NCBI GenBank assembly: GCA_026686845.1
Contig: JAIVEN010000014.1
Location: forward strand, 33,006,001-33,070,000
Reading direction: 5' to 3'
From: Adenanthera pavonina
Taxonomy: Eukaryota > Streptophyta > Magnoliopsida > Fabales > Fabaceae
DNA length: 64,000 bases
Under the pieces are notes generated by a model, which was not told where the DNA came from, searched no databases, and was given only the letters and a program-made list of their open reading frames with translations. The position numbers and the translations under genes were made by a program. Below are positions 44,130 through 56,800 of the stretch, piece by piece (positions within the stretch are counted from its first letter, which is position 1; each line of letters starts with the position of its first letter).

Positions 44130-46325
44130 GTCCTGTAAAAATGAGACTATGATAAGTACCATGACTACATATATAAAATATGATAATAAAGCATTTTTAG
44201 CATAATTTCACAAGGTAGAGAAGACTCAACATTTCTTCTTCTTCTTCCTAAATCATTAGCCCAACTCTTCATTTGCTTTTTTGTTCTTTTTCCTTTTTTC
44301 TTTTTAAATTGTATACCTTTAGGAGGACACTGAGTTGTAGAAGAAGTACATTGTACAAGGAGAGAAGCAACTTGTGTAGGGAATGAGCACATTGTGTAGA
44401 TGGCTTACCGTTGCTGGGCATAAGCTTCACTTAAACTTCCTCAACTTCTTAATAAGTACAAGCAAACCTTCATATGCAATAGAGAATGTATCTTGAAGAT
44501 CACATGCTTCACAGCCTAACTTTGTAAACAAAGATGATAGTTGCCAAAAGTGGTTGGAACTTTCCATTTTAGGGTCAGTGACAATCTCTTTTCCACGAAC
44601 ATCATAAACTATGCTGCTTCTAGCTTCTTTTGTCTACTGCTTGATTATATATTTCTCTAGAAGTTCATGCACTTGTACACGACAATATATCCTCAATGCA
44701 TGGCAACATAATATCCCCCATTGTTCAAACTTCTAACAACTACAAGTAATAGACTTGTCATTGGTGTCATAACTTACTCTCCACTCTCACTTTCCATCAA
44801 CCATTGTTAGGACATATTTATATATTGCTCTAGACTCATCCATTTCCTTTATATGAGTAGCACTTTGTCAAACCCACTCATATTGAAACAATTCAAGTAT
44901 AGCCAAAGTGTAAATCGTTGCAAGTTGTCACATCATAGGTGAACTTTGGAGAATCATTGTTGGCAATTTATGGCAAGCATTAGACTCCCATTCTAGCTCA
45001 TAATACCTTTTATCTTCCACCACTTGTTGAAATCTATTCAAGAATTGGTTAATGTGAAGGTTGGGTCTCATACAACTTTTAAAAATTGAGTTAACACTTT
45101 CACTTCTCTGTGTACTCCACATACCAAGTGTGAAAGCCATCTTCATGTAGCAAACTACCCACTTCTCCTTAATCAAATAAATGGATTTCAACCAAATATT
45201 TTCCTCTACATTATATTTTGAAAGCATTTTTCTCCAAGTACCCTTAAATTCATCTTCATTCTCATAACCATACACACACTTCTCAAAATCACTCAAGAAA
45301 TATGATCCATCTTTCAAATAATTCCCCATATGTTTAATGACATTCTTCATTTTATGCAATGGCATAGCCCATGCTTGACATCAGGCATTACTTCACATAG
45401 TGCTCTGGCCATAGCATGGTCTTGATTAGTAAATATAGTTTGTGGCCTTAACTCTTTTTGTGCTTCTAAGAATGTCTCAAAAAGCCATATAAAGGAGTCA
45501 ATGGTCTCATCATATAATAGACTAGCACCAAATATTACCCCGCCCTTGTGATGGTTGTAACATGAAAAGATAGCAAGGGGTCTATTCTCCTTGTTTGTAT
45601 AATAAGTAGTATCTAGAGAAACAACCTCTCCAAATCAAGCATAGTCAATTAACATCTTTGCACCAACCCAAAAAACATTTGTCATTTTCTCCTCTGTGTC
45701 CATTTGATATGAATGAAAGAATGATGAATTATCAGCCAATTGCTTTTGAAAATATTGTAATAGGTACCCAGTTTCTCCATATGGCATTTCACATTGCCTC
45801 TTGGACGTTAAATAACTCTTTACATCTTCTCTAGTATAACCCAGATTTTCTGGACCTCCTATATGCATGCGTACTCATTAGACTAAATGATAATTTTTGC
45901 TTAAGACCAACTTCCTCTGCTACTTCTAATTCATAGGCTTGTACTTTAGTTATCCTTCGCTAGGATGCTAGCATATGCACAGTTTCCAAAAGATGAAGTT
46001 CATGATTGTGCTCATCAACAAGGTCAATAATTCTATATTTACCATCATTTGTAAGTGTGACTGTCATACTTGCTTTACATCCAGTTCTTGTCTCCAATCG
46101 AGGATGAATTGTTTCGTAATCTCATTTGTCTTGTTTTCTTACACCTTCCTTACAAGAAACATATCTATAGGATTTAATGAAGCCATCCTCATTTTTGTGA
46201 AAATATTGCTTTCTAACTTCAAATCCATTTTGGCCCCCATAGTTCATCCAAAATTGCCATGCATATTCAAGCTTGTCTAACTCAAGACCCAATTTCAAAG
46301 TGAGATTTGCATCATCCCATTAAAC
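44130..46325 (-). pseudogene. FAR1/FHY3 (FRS)-type MULE transposase, broken
   Basis: FAR1-type proteins descend from MULE transposases, and this copy sits inside a MULE, so it is the transposase itself. Order on the minus strand: FAR1 zinc-binding domain (46,325-45,990) with EYAWQFWMNYGGQNGFEVRK, GCKASMTVTL and DEHNHELH; VAEEVGLKQKLSFSLMSTH; GPENLGYTREDVKSYLTSKR (45,800-45,868); MTNVFWVGAKMLIDYA; the DDE domain with SLDTTYYTNKENRPLAIF (first D) and IFTNQDHAMARALCEVMPDV (second D); KNVIKHMGNYLKDG; TQRSESVNSIFKSC with the E; a SWIM zinc finger with FEQWGILCCHALRIY (about 44,700-44,760); and a basic C-terminus with PPKGIQFKKKKGKR. Defects: in-frame stops near 46,128, 45,962, 45,633 and in the SWIM motif, and frameshifts near 45,868 and 45,360. 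Clearly related, not functional. Confidence 0.88.
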
Positions 46326-46982
46326 CTAAAAAAATTGAGAATAGAATTACTATATAATAACCCCTAAAATATGAATAAGTGCTTAAACAAGTAACATGAA
46401 TATATAATATGCCCTAAAATATAAATCAGCACTTAAACAAGCAAAAAAAAATTCATTGAACAATACATCAATCTCATAAACATTCTCCAAGAATCTAACT
46501 ACTCTAAATATCACCAAAACATTATTTCATTGTATAATATAGTATAAACTCAAACCAACACTACTGGTCTCTTATTCCTCCTACTCATTCCCTCTTCCTT
46601 TGGAAAATTTTTCAATCTTATAATGTCGTCCTCACAATATAACAAAAGGAGACAGAATAAAAACATTATCTAATAAAAACATTATCTAAGGATCAAGAAA
46701 ACTTACATTATCAACCCAATAACAATTACACATATGGAAATTTGTCACTTCGTTAAATCTACCTATTTATGAGTAACCCTTCGCTGATTTTTTTTTAAGA
46801 AGCATAAAAAATTGGCTTTAAGAATGTTGAAAACCAAGAAAAGGGAAAATGATATACCTGATAGTATTATGGAGCCAATGTTGGGAAGGTGGACCACTAT
46901 GAAGTTGAACCCAATTGAAGAAACTGATGAATACCCCTTAGCTTGCCAAACCATGCACATCCATTCATCCTTCCTTGAAACA

Positions 46983-47251
46983 TGATGATGACTCTCGTAA
47001 GTTCCTTTACCTCCACCATCTAGCGAGAAAAAACCAATCCCTCCTTAAGTACAGCCAAAATATTTTTCCCGCCTTGCTACTCTTCTCCCTCTGTTTTTAC
47101 CGCGTTGCTACTCTTTGGCATAAGGATGAATTAGATTAGCCAAACGCACCATTTTTCTAAATGCCTCCTCTCCTGTGTTGATAGAGTGAACGGCTGAGAT
47201 TTAGTGGCAGAAGGATGGCAGCATACTTTTAGCAGGAGACACCCTCAGTCC
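46983..47251 (-). repeat. MULE right terminal inverted repeat
   Basis: Inverted partner of 42,824-43,092. It lies just upstream of the less AT-rich segment at 47.26-48.0 kb. Confidence 0.88.
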
Positions 47252-47297
47252 GGGCGGGCCAAGGATTCAAACAGTCGCACGAGTCTTTTTCCCATGA

Positions 47298-47672
47298 ATG
47301 AACCGAGGTGTGCGGTATGTATTAACTTTTTTAGTTACATTTGGTGCAATGGTGTTAGAAGGCTTGGAATTCCTGACTTTGAATAGGATTTCAGCAATCA
47401 GGTACAGGGACCTCATGGGAGAGAAAGCACACCACCACAAGAAACAACATGACCACAGGAAAAATTCAAAATCAGAGAATGCAGACGAGGTTTCCAGCGA
47501 ATCTTGTGAGAATTCTTGTGCCGATTCTGTGGATTTATCGGACTTTACGAAATCATCAACTTCGTTTTCGTCTTCAACCTTAACTGCTTTGGCAGATTGG
47601 AATGGAGTTAGAGAATTGGTGGGAAGCAAGGATCTGAAGTCAACGGGATTATTGTGTGGCTTCTTCACTTAA
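47298..47672 (+). CDS. Unrecognised open frame, 124 codons, beside the MULE
   Basis: I do not recognise this product. The frame starts MNRGVRYVLTFLVTFGAMVL, a hydrophobic beginning, continues with a His/Lys-rich patch (MGEKAHHHKKQHDHRKN), then a Ser/Asp-rich part and a C-terminus ending STGLLCGFFT. The surrounding 47.26-48.0 kb is less AT-rich than its neighbours, which suits genic DNA or gene sequence carried by a transposon. The opposite strand is also open over 133 codons (47,267-47,668), so coding strand is uncertain, and a frame continues at about 47,668-47,768 with LKKVPSEFDEPMHELW in a different phase. It could be a host exon, a gene fragment or chance. Confidence 0.25.
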   Translation: MNRGVRYVLTFLVTFGAMVLEGLEFLTLNRISAIRYRDLMGEKAHHHKKQHDHRKNSKSENADEVSSESCENSCADSVDLSDFTKSSTSFSSSTLTALADWNGVRELVGSKDLKSTGLLCGFFT

Positions 47673-48459
47673 AGAAAGTTCCATCTGAGTTTGACGAACC
47701 CATGCATGAGCTCTGGAGATATGTAAATGTGAAGAAATGGTCCGGACCGTGTTCAAAATTTGACCAATAATGAATCGAAAGTAGTGCTGATGGACGGAGG
47801 AGATTGTCGCCTGTACTTGGAAAGTCCAGCTGATGAACGGTAGAGATTATCGTTGGTGAAGCCTTCTATTTCTCTGTCTTTCTTTCCCATTTTTGTGCAC
47901 TGTTTCTGGGTTTGAGCTCCTTCCTGTCGTCGAGTAGTGTCTAGACAATGTTGTGAAGTTCTTGATTGCTGGCTTTTCATTAAAAAATTCCACAGTTTGG
48001 AGTCTGAACAAACATAAAATATAGGTAAAACGCGAAATTTTTTTTGGATGACAAATAATATGGCAAGAATTTTTGCTTAAAAAAATCGATGATGTAATTT
48101 GAATATATGAAAGAAAAAATTAAAATTGTTCTGTGCTGAACATTCTGATATAATCTTTGTTTCTAATACCTTGGTATTACTTACTTTTGGATTTTTGGAA
48201 TTCATCATTTATAAATGATTTTCAACTCGGTCTTTAAAATAGTTTCATCCATTGTTCTACTGTCACAATCATATGTCTTTATGTATATTATTTACTCCTT
48301 TTACTGTCATTTTAGTTATTCATTGCCATTCTTTATATATATTACTTAGCCAATACTAATATGCTTGCTCTATGAATCCAACATTCCTGGTTATACTTTG
48401 GTTCTTATTGTTGCCTATTTGTTTGAATGATAAATGAAGTTTATGTTTCCCTGTAGCAG

Positions 48460-48714
48460 GCAGGGCATGCAAAACTTCACCAATCAGATTGATATTATAT
48501 TTGTTGTCTTGTGCTCTGTTTGGATTCATGACTATCACAAGGTACTTAATAAATGGGTTTCTTTGTTTTCTTTTTTCAGGCAGGAAACCTTGCTGCAGTC
48601 AGAACTGCCAAAAACAAGCACAAAGAAAGGTCTCCTACTTTAGCAAAGTGGGAAAGAGAGGAAGTTAAGGATAAGGAGAAATTGAATTATAAGCATAAGG
48701 ATTTCCTACCACTG
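48460..48714 (+). CDS. Possible pair of exons of an unrecognised gene
   Basis: The segment 48,580-48,714 is exactly 135 nt, preceded by TTTTTTCAG and followed by GTAAGC, good acceptor and donor sites. It is open over 45 codons, giving AGNLAAVRTAKNKHKERSP then TLAKWEREEVKDKEK and YKHKDFLPL, a charged, helix-like sequence. An upstream piece, 48,460-48,541, follows CTGTAGCAG and ends before GTACTT, and is open in the phase that joins (ending IHDYHK). An 18-nt piece at 48,812-48,829 between CAG and GTGAGT is a further, weak candidate. I could not name the protein, and no start or end of the gene is established. A pseudogene or captured fragment is equally possible. Confidence 0.3.
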
Positions 48715-48719
48715 GTAAG

Positions 48720-50042
48720 CTAACTCTGTTGACAATATTCATATTTTGTATCTTATAATCATGCTGTGACTGTTATGAGAAGTGGTACCATTTCCTTTGT
48801 ACTGGTTTCAGATATGTCTGCCAAAGCATGTGAGTACCATCGACTAAAAGTATCATGCTAATCAGCAGATTCTGAATCTGATAAGATTAGTTGTTGTCAG
48901 ATGCTAATGCTCAAGGTGCTGAGATATCTGCTCACCATATTTCCTTGCTGTATTGAAGTTTATATTTTGTGGCCTTCCATCTTGATGCACCAACGAGGAA
49001 AATTTGGTTATACGGGGAAGAAATGTACAGGTTTGTGTGTTTGTTAATTCCCATTAATTACATGAACATTGAGCATTTAGTTTTTGTTTATTAGTTTCAC
49101 TTTTTCATCTTTACTTTGTGGTATCTTCCTTAATTGCAAATATTTTTGGTCTCTTGCATTTAAATTTCTGTGTCTGATTAAACTTTTAAATTCTGGTATT
49201 TCCTCATTAGATCAACATTTAATTTTTAGTTTTAACCTATACTCTCTCTTAATAAGCTGAAAGTGCTCTATTTTTTTAATTACCCAACCTATGTAGACCA
49301 AATGAGTACCCTATTTTTAATGAACGTTTTGTTTTAGTTTGATTTTGGGTTTTTCTTTCATTCCTGATTTGTTAATACAGTGTTTTTTTTTTCCAAATTG
49401 AATGAGGATCTCCGTTTCTCTGATTATGCTACCTGGTATTGTATTCTTTTTTGGTTCTTCCTCTTATTATTACTCTTCATTCATGAACATCTACTTTGTA
49501 TATTATCACTTTCTATTATACCAGTTAGTCTTGTATTTTGTTTGCAGTCTATCACATCAACAAAACTTGACATTTTCAATTTTATATCCGAAAAGCACAA
49601 AAAAGAAAGAAAATATGGCAGAGCAAAATTATTAAGGTAGTTTTACCAATTCTCGTTTTGCAATATTTGGTGTTATTATTTGTAAAAGATATAAGCAGGA
49701 AATTGAGGTTAAAGTTGTGGCTTAATTAATTTGGACAGTAGCTATGTTCCATACAAAATTTTAAGTGCATATCTTTGTTGAGGGATGGAATGTAGAAAAA
49801 CCTTATTCTCTCTTATTTGAAGATGAAAAATTTATGTATAGACTATTGGACAGAGGCATGAACAGCCTAGCTTATATTGAGCTTGAGTTATTGTGCTCTG
49901 ATTGTTGTCTGACTCTACAGGTTTTAGACAATTAGGTTCTACAGCAGCTGGTATATTATATTCCTTTGTTGATTGGGAAGAATCCTGTATATTATATATT
50001 TGCCTTGGAGGAATTCAATATATATCACTCATGTAGCCCTTC
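48720..50042. other. Gene-free or intron-like stretch
   Basis: T-rich tracts alternate with short less AT-rich pieces (48,900-49,030, ending ATGTACAG before GTTTGT), consistent with introns of the hypothetical gene above but not proof. No recognisable protein was found. Confidence 0.3.
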
Positions 50043-50050
50043 GCTCAAAT

Positions 50051-50499
50051 ATGGCCGTGGCTTGCTTTTGGCAAGCAAAGCAATGGACTTAGGCCTCTTA
50101 AAACTTAACTTTATACCCCCCCTCTTCTTCTCTACTCCAATACCAATTCCAATCCCAATTCCGTTAGTAAATTGTTATATTTTATTCATTCATTGTTGAT
50201 TAATCAAAATAAAAACCTAGCTAGGAAATTTTTCTAATAGCCGCACAAAAGGTAATTATAAGCAAAATTGTACTCTAATTCCAAATTACGTGATTTAATA
50301 AATATCAACTATATTATAAGATAAATTGAATAAATTAAGTACGCTTGAAATGTTAGAATTACTTAATTATAAAACTTTAATAAATAATTTTGCGGCTTAG
50401 AAAGTTAGAAGAATAATATGAAAATAATAAGAGTTATATTAGGCCCCTCTAATAATTTTTGCCTAAGTTTCCAAAATTGCTAAATACGGCCCTGCGCTA
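50051..50499. mobile_element. Possible hAT-like MITE, 449 bp
   Basis: Flanked by the 8-bp direct repeat GCTCAAAT (50,043-50,050 and 50,500-50,507). The ends share a GGCCGT core: left ATGGCCGTGGCTTGC, right (reverse complement) GCAGGGCCGTATTTAGC, and both continue to a CTTAGGC word. The inverted repeats are imperfect and offset by several bases, so the superfamily assignment rests mainly on the 8-bp duplication. Confidence 0.5.
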
Positions 50500-51087
50500 G
50501 CTCAAATCCCATTGGTTGCTTCTCTGGGCATAAAAATAGGTAATTATGCAGTTTTTGTGGGTGAATTAGCTACTTTTGCTGTTACTTTTGTTAGCAGTCA
50601 TTTTTCAAATGAAATTACTGGTCACTTGATTCAATAGCCTAGGATTTTAACATTAGTATATTGTTGTAGCTTATCGGAAAACTGAGAACCATACTTAATA
50701 CTAATATACATGTCAGTTCATAGCTTCCCTAACAAAAGAGTCAGTGGGAAAAAAAATATATAGTTGTTAGGTGACACTGTCCAGATAAGGTGTTATGATG
50801 GAGCAGTTTCTTCATAATGTTACTCGTGGCAAAGCATGCTTGTATTCAAAGTGCCATTTTACGTATTAGATAAGCTGTGAAATAAGAAAATATAGAATGA
50901 GCATACTTGGTTGACTTTGGAATTTTTTTTTTTGTCAACGACTTTGGAATTTTTTATTCACTTTTCTTCTGTTTTATTTTTTTTTTCTAGAAATGACAGT
51001 TTTGGACAGGTTAGTAAACCCATGAGCAGTTGTTCCTGGAGACTATGGTTCTTCCTTTTTGGAAGAGTTTTCTACAGCTTATTTTAA

Positions 51088-51117
51088 ATATATATATATA
51101 TATATATATATCTATAT
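51088..51117. repeat. TA microsatellite
   Basis: An uninterrupted AT/TA dinucleotide run of roughly 25-30 bp, ending TATCTATATG. Confidence 0.9.
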
Positions 51118-51560
51118 GTAAACAAGAACATGTGTATGGCCTTGGAAGCTGCACATGCTGTTTGTGGAGGTTTTGTTTTTTCCCTCTGTTTATATATGAT
51201 AGAAAGAGCTCCAATAAAGGGGGAATACGTGGCTAAGGACCGAAAGTTTGTGACTTGCAATTCGTACATGGCTATTTTTTTTTTTCCAAAAAGAAAAATT
51301 AACAAAATGGGTCACAGATTCTGAATTCAATATTATAACTTTATTTGTATGTGGGAGGGAGTCCTAATCACAGCTGTCCGCTCAAAAGAATGAAAGGGAT
51401 TGTTGATTGATAAGCATCTTATCTCCATTTTGGTTGAGGCAAGAGAAGAAAGCAATCGCATTTCAGCTTTCATTTTTCCTACTCTTGAATCTTGACGTTC
51501 AAAGACGCACAGGTTGTAGGGGATGGATACAAAAGAGGAATTTATATGCAATATTTTTTG

Positions 51561-51659
51561 AATCTTAAGGATGTCCTACAACTAATAACATAGTAATGTC
51601 ATCTCATGGTCAGATTAGAAGAAGCTACACTCAATCTTAAGGATGTCCTACCACTAATA
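51561..51659. repeat. 27-bp direct repeat, 72 bp apart
   Basis: AATCTTAAGGATGTCCTAC plus AACTAATA at 51,561-51,587 recurs at 51,633-51,659 with a single difference (CACTAATA). It is a recent local duplication without coding content. Confidence 0.85.
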
Positions 51660-54600
51660 ATTTACTATTATGTGATCTTTGATTCATCCTAAATTGACCA
51701 ACTTTATTGCACCAGCCAAGGGGAAGCGAGTCCTAGGGTTTGAACAATTTAAAGAGTCAATTGATGCACGAACGAAAGGATTACCCCAACCTAATGATGT
51801 TTCATGCAAAAAGACAAGTTAGGAAGAAAATTAGTTTCATACTAAAACCACAACTTACGAATAAAATTAGTAAATAGAGGGCAATGGGATATCTTAAAAG
51901 TTAAGTATGACCTGGGGTTTAGGAAAGTATCAAAAATCAGGTACTCAAGCCATATTAAATTTAATATGATATTAGTAGCATAATACCAATCCAATTACAT
52001 CAAAATAAACTTTCTCAAATGAAATTGATCAAATTAAATCCAATGTCTAGTAAATAAATCAATTTTAAATTATAATCCTAGCATAAAAATTCAATCCAAA
52101 ATCTAAAATAAATCAAAGTAGCCAAGAAGATAGTAAAAGAGTAAGATAATCTCCTTTGTAGACAATGAATCCAATGTTCCGCATGCCGTCTTCCCTATCT
52201 CCATTATAAAGCACCACTCCAACTCAAGCTACCATGATCGTGAACTCATACAAATTAGTGAAAGAGGAGGTAGAAATCAGTTCCAAATTATCATGTGTGG
52301 ACTTGTAGGCTTTATTCCCTCTTGTAATTTAAGTCCTCTCTTAGCCCATTAGTTTGTCAACATATCCATGCCCAAAGACCTACCAAAAGATATAGCATAA
52401 AATAATCAAGACGTGATATATAAAACCATATAACATAAATGATATAAAATTTATGTCTAAAATTATAAAATCAATTCAAGCTTAATTTGGGCATGAATAA
52501 TCACGAAATTTGGTTATCAAAATTAAGAAAAAAAACTCTCAAAATGATGCTAAAGAAAGCAAGAAAAAATACTATGAAAATAGTTAGAAAATAGGTTTTT
52601 AAGGAAAGTCGACTAAAATGTCCTTCTTTGACTAAACTTTGATTTGTTTTAGAATGGAAACCCTAATCACTATGATCAAGTTTGGTAACTCATATTAACC
52701 CTAATTAAGTACTATAAATGATAATTAGGTCATTAATCCAAGAATCATTAACGATAACTAAATATAATTTCAAAAGGGACCATAACTAGGGATATTTTGG
52801 AAAAGTGTAAAATGAGTTAATAGCATATAGAAATGGATCCAGCATAGATGAAAATCTAATCACATGGGATGGTTAATGACATTAAATGGATAATAGAATG
52901 GAAACTCTCCAAAAAAATCTCACCCAAACACATATAGAAAACCAAAATTTAATCACTAGAAAAGCCAAAACAAGCATTTAACTAGCTAATCAATGTGGAC
53001 AATGTACTAATAAAAAAATTAATAATCAAATATATGGAGTATAATAAAATATTACAAAATATGCTTAAAATCAAGGATTTAATACATTTTTTCACAAAGT
53101 ATACAAAATTGGTTAAAGCAAAAATGTACTAAAACACAAAAAATAGCCGAATTAATATAATAAAAATACTAGATTTCGTGGATAAAAACATAGTAAAATA
53201 TGGTCATATCAATTCCTCCACATCTAGTTTTTGTACTTCAAGCAAAATAAAAAAAAAATCCTTGGAAAAACTTATGAAAATGAAAGAAAAACTAAGGAAA
53301 ACATGAATTAGTAGAATAAACACACAAGTGCCAATCAATGTCATAACATCCACCCATGCAAAATAAGTTAACATGAATCACACAATTCAAATACCATGGC
53401 AAGAGAATTAATTAAGCTCTCCCAAGCTAATGGTCCTCACAAGAGAGTAAATCCATTTGTTTTTCCATTTTAGGTACTTGTGGGAAAGATTTTTGGTGCC
53501 TACCAATCTCATTAATAAATTTATGTTCATCCACCCCGAGATATATCGGTTGTTACTGAGGGTTTGATATCCTAAAGGAAGATCACCAAACAATCTCAAA
53601 ATGTTGCAGTTGCGTTTAAGGCAAGGGCTAGTGAGTAGTTGTTATTTTTGCACCATATTGGTAGGGGTGAGTCACTTATTGTTAAATTTTCAAATGATAA
53701 CTAGTTTTGTGTGAACTGCTTAATCATAATTTGATGAACTCATTAAAGAGTAGTGTGAGTGTAGGGTTGGGAGAGGAGTAATGTTTAGATTAGCTCCTGA
53801 AGAATTTTGGTGTAGTGCTAAGAAAGCCTTTTAATTTGTATTTTTTAATGCTTGTAATTGCTTTCTAAACTTCATGTTAAATTGTTCTTAGAACATTTTT
53901 AGTGAAGATCAACGGCATAAGAAAGAGAAGGGGAGAAGGATAACAGAGGTCTAAATTAATAAATTAGTAAGTTTTAAACTTATAAATATGAACTACTTCC
54001 ATTATATTTATAGAAACAATGATCTTGTTCAAAAGTTACAAGTGGAATTCTAAGTTTGTTTTGGTTACAAGTGGTGTTCTAAATTTATCACTAGTAAAGT
54101 AGTAACAAGTGTTATCATATTTTTTATCATTTATTTTTATCTTTAAGTTTCAATTTTTTTTATTTTATTGAATATAAACTTGAATTCAGCATGAATTTAT
54201 ATAAAATATAAAATTCGTAATAAATTTAGGGTTCCTCAAGACAAAATTTGATTTAGCCTAAAATGTGGACTTAATAAGTCGTTAAACTTAATTTTCATTA
54301 CTAAACAGCTGACTTAGGATTTATTTACAATTAAAATAAAATATTAGGCAATTAATTGTTAGTATCAAAGTAATATTACTCAAATTGTCTCAGTCAATGT
54401 CATGTTAATATCTAATATAAAATTTATCATGTTAAAAATATTTATTAAAAATTTAAACGGACCTTTCTACAATGATATGAAATAAAAGATATACAATATA
54501 AGAAAATATATTATTAGAAGACAAACTGGCACTTATCTTTGAACATCAAATATATATATATATGTGATAAGAAAATAATAACATTTTAACTAACATCAGG

Positions 54601-54700
54601 CTATTATGGTTTATACATATAGTAAATAAAGTTTTTATGCGATTGTCAAAAAATACAAGTTCTTTTTTTTACCCCCCTAGCCTTGAGTCTAAACTTAATA

Positions 54701-54968
54701 CTCATTCCATTTCAATTTATAGTGCACTTTTAACTATCACACACAAATCAAGATAATAATTAGTAACTAAAAAAAATTTCCACCTTTTCCTAAATTACCC
54801 TCATTAGAAATGAAATATTTTAATAATAAACGAATATTTGGGCCTATTAATTAGGAATAATTTTGGAAAGAGAAAAAAATGCACACAAAGCAATCCATAA
54901 AATATACTATATTATGAAACATAAATTTATCAAAAAAGTGCATGGTATAGCGGAATCGGAAGGAATAT
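54701..54968. mobile_element. Stowaway-like MITE, 268 bp
   Basis: Left end CTCATTCCATTTCAATTTAT followed by AGTGCACTTTT; right end, reverse complemented, ATATTCCTTCCGATTCCGCT followed by ATACCATGCACTTTT. TA flanks on both sides (54,699-54,700 and 54,969-54,970). The shared GTGCACTTTT subterminal word and size fit a known style of plant MITE. No coding capacity. Confidence 0.62.
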
Positions 54969-56372
54969 TATTTACTGAATGAGTTAGAAAAATGTACTTT
55001 CTATTGACACATATGTATACAGTGCAGTATAAAGCCAGGATCATAACTATATAATTTTGTTTCCTTCATTTACTTGAATCTATTATGTATTGCAATATGA
55101 TATTTACAAAATTTGTGAAGCAAAAATTTGCAGATAGCTAAGATTACTAAGAAGGTGCTACTGTTTTCCCACCATTCTTATTGGAAACATGTCGGGACTT
55201 CTACGCTTTGAGGAACCAAAAGCAGTTCTATTTTGGGATTAAGAAAGAAGGGTAAATTGGGCTTTGGGACCCAAAAATGAAAATATTTGGTTTTAGTACC
55301 AAATTAACTTTTTCTTAAAAAAAATCGATTCTAAGTTCCAAAAATTTGATGCTCATCCCAAAAAAAATTTTAGTTTCAAAAATCAAATATCTTTATTTTT
55401 TTGTCCTAAAACTCAATTATCCCAAAGAATCATTGATTAACAGGCACACCAATTTTGGGATTAGAGAATCTTCCTTTTAGTTTAAAAAAAAAATATTTCA
55501 CCTTAGAGTCCGTTTGGTATAAAATTAACAAAGGGGATGGGATAGGGAGAAAAAAAACAGTGTTTGTTGCAATTGGATCCAAAATTTGTTTTGTAAGAAA
55601 GAAATGTGAAAGGAAATATATATTATTCGTGTTTGATATGAATGAAACTAGATAGCATAAAAATTATTTCCATAAAAATTCAAACTAGATAGGGAGTGAG
55701 AAAAATGTTTAAAAAACCAAAATGCCCCTAGATAAAAAATTGAAACGAAAAATCATAGAAACGATAAATATAACAATAATTTTAAGTAAATTTAAAAAAA
55801 AATAGTTGGTTAGAAAAAGTAAATTGGAAAAATAAATGTTATTATGTATGAATAATTTTTTTTTTTTGCATTATTAATTTTGTTAACTTACAAGTCTGAA
55901 ATGTTAAAATATTATTTATATATAATTTAAATTTTAAATAGTTAATATTCAAGTAAAGATAATTTTGGAATAATAATTATTTTCTTAAAAATATACTATC
56001 TTTCCTCACATTTTCGAGGGGGAAAAAGACAATTTGATACCCCATATAAAAATATTTCCTAATAAAATTTTATTTTATAAATTCTCAACTAAGATAAACT
56101 GAATTTTTAACACGAATAAATTGAATTATCAACTAATGCTATTCATTTATAAATATTTTTATATAAGAATCTCAAATTGTCTTTCTCCTTTTTTGAGAGG
56201 CTTTCCTTCTCCCTCAAATAAGGTAAGCTTCCCACGCCTCATTTGGTTTGAGGCAATCATTATTGTTTACTAAAGAATAGAATATAAGTCCATCAACTAG
56301 CAATGTTTGGTTGCTGCTCCACTTGGAGCACTCCATTCCAGCGGCAATAGGGATTTCTTGTGCAATGGTAAT

Positions 56373-56412
56373 GATGATTCCATTAGATAGAGGATGATTC
56401 CATTAGATAGAG
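56373..56412. repeat. Perfect 20-bp tandem duplication
   Basis: GATGATTCCATTAGATAGAG occurs twice head to tail (56,373-56,392 and 56,393-56,412). Confidence 0.92.
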
Positions 56413-56629
56413 GGTGGATGGAATAGCCAAGCATTTATGGAATAATGGATAAAAAGACTAAGGATCTGTTTGCTTCATAGAAAGAGTGGGAATGAGAGGG
56501 GATGAAATGGAATATTGAGCACTGTAAGTATGTTTGGTGTAAATATGTTTGGTATAATAGCAGGGAAATAATTAAGAAACAAATTTATTATTTATATTTT
56601 ATTAAATAAAAATAAAACTTTTTGTTTTT

Positions 56630-56800
56630 CTCATCTTTCTTCAATCTTCCCTTCTCCGATCCAGAGGAGGAAAAAAAGCCAGCTAACGCAGTAACCAGAA
56701 AATCCATCTCCTCCTTCTTCAATCTTCCTCGTCCTCCATCCAGTTCAAAGGCCAAAAAAACAAAAAGGCAACAAACACAGTAACTTATTAGAAAATTGAT
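56630..56800. repeat. Degenerate tandem duplication, about 75-80 bp unit
   Basis: The word order CTTCTTCAATCTTCC, TCCATCCAG (TCCGATCCAG in the first unit), a run of A, GCAACAAACACAGTAAC (GCTAACGCAGTAACC in the first unit), GAAAAT recurs about 80 bp apart. The minus-strand open frame across it (56,588-56,878) is low-complexity and unrecognised. Confidence 0.5.

Larger units (their letters stand above)
42824..47251 (-). mobile_element. Mutator-like element (MULE) with FAR1-type transposase, 4.4 kb
   Basis: Terminal inverted repeats of about 269 bp (42,824-43,092 and 46,983-47,251) enclose a FAR1/FHY3-related transposase on the minus strand. Ends are GGACTCTTAGTGTCTCTTGC and, reverse complemented, GGACTGAGGGTGTCTCCTGC. 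The expected 9-bp target duplication is not seen (left flank ATATTTTTT, right flank GGGCGGGCC), so one flank has been altered or the element joined a new flank by recombination. Transposase defects imply it is inactive by itself. Confidence 0.82.
50508..54698. other. Gene-free AT-rich stretch
   Basis: No gene. From about 51,700 to 53,640 the text resembles degraded untranslated or LTR sequence of a retrotransposon (for example TCAATTCCTCCACATCTAGT near 53,211), but no paired LTRs or coding domains were found. Short frames such as 53,408-53,599 carry no motif. Confidence 0.35.
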
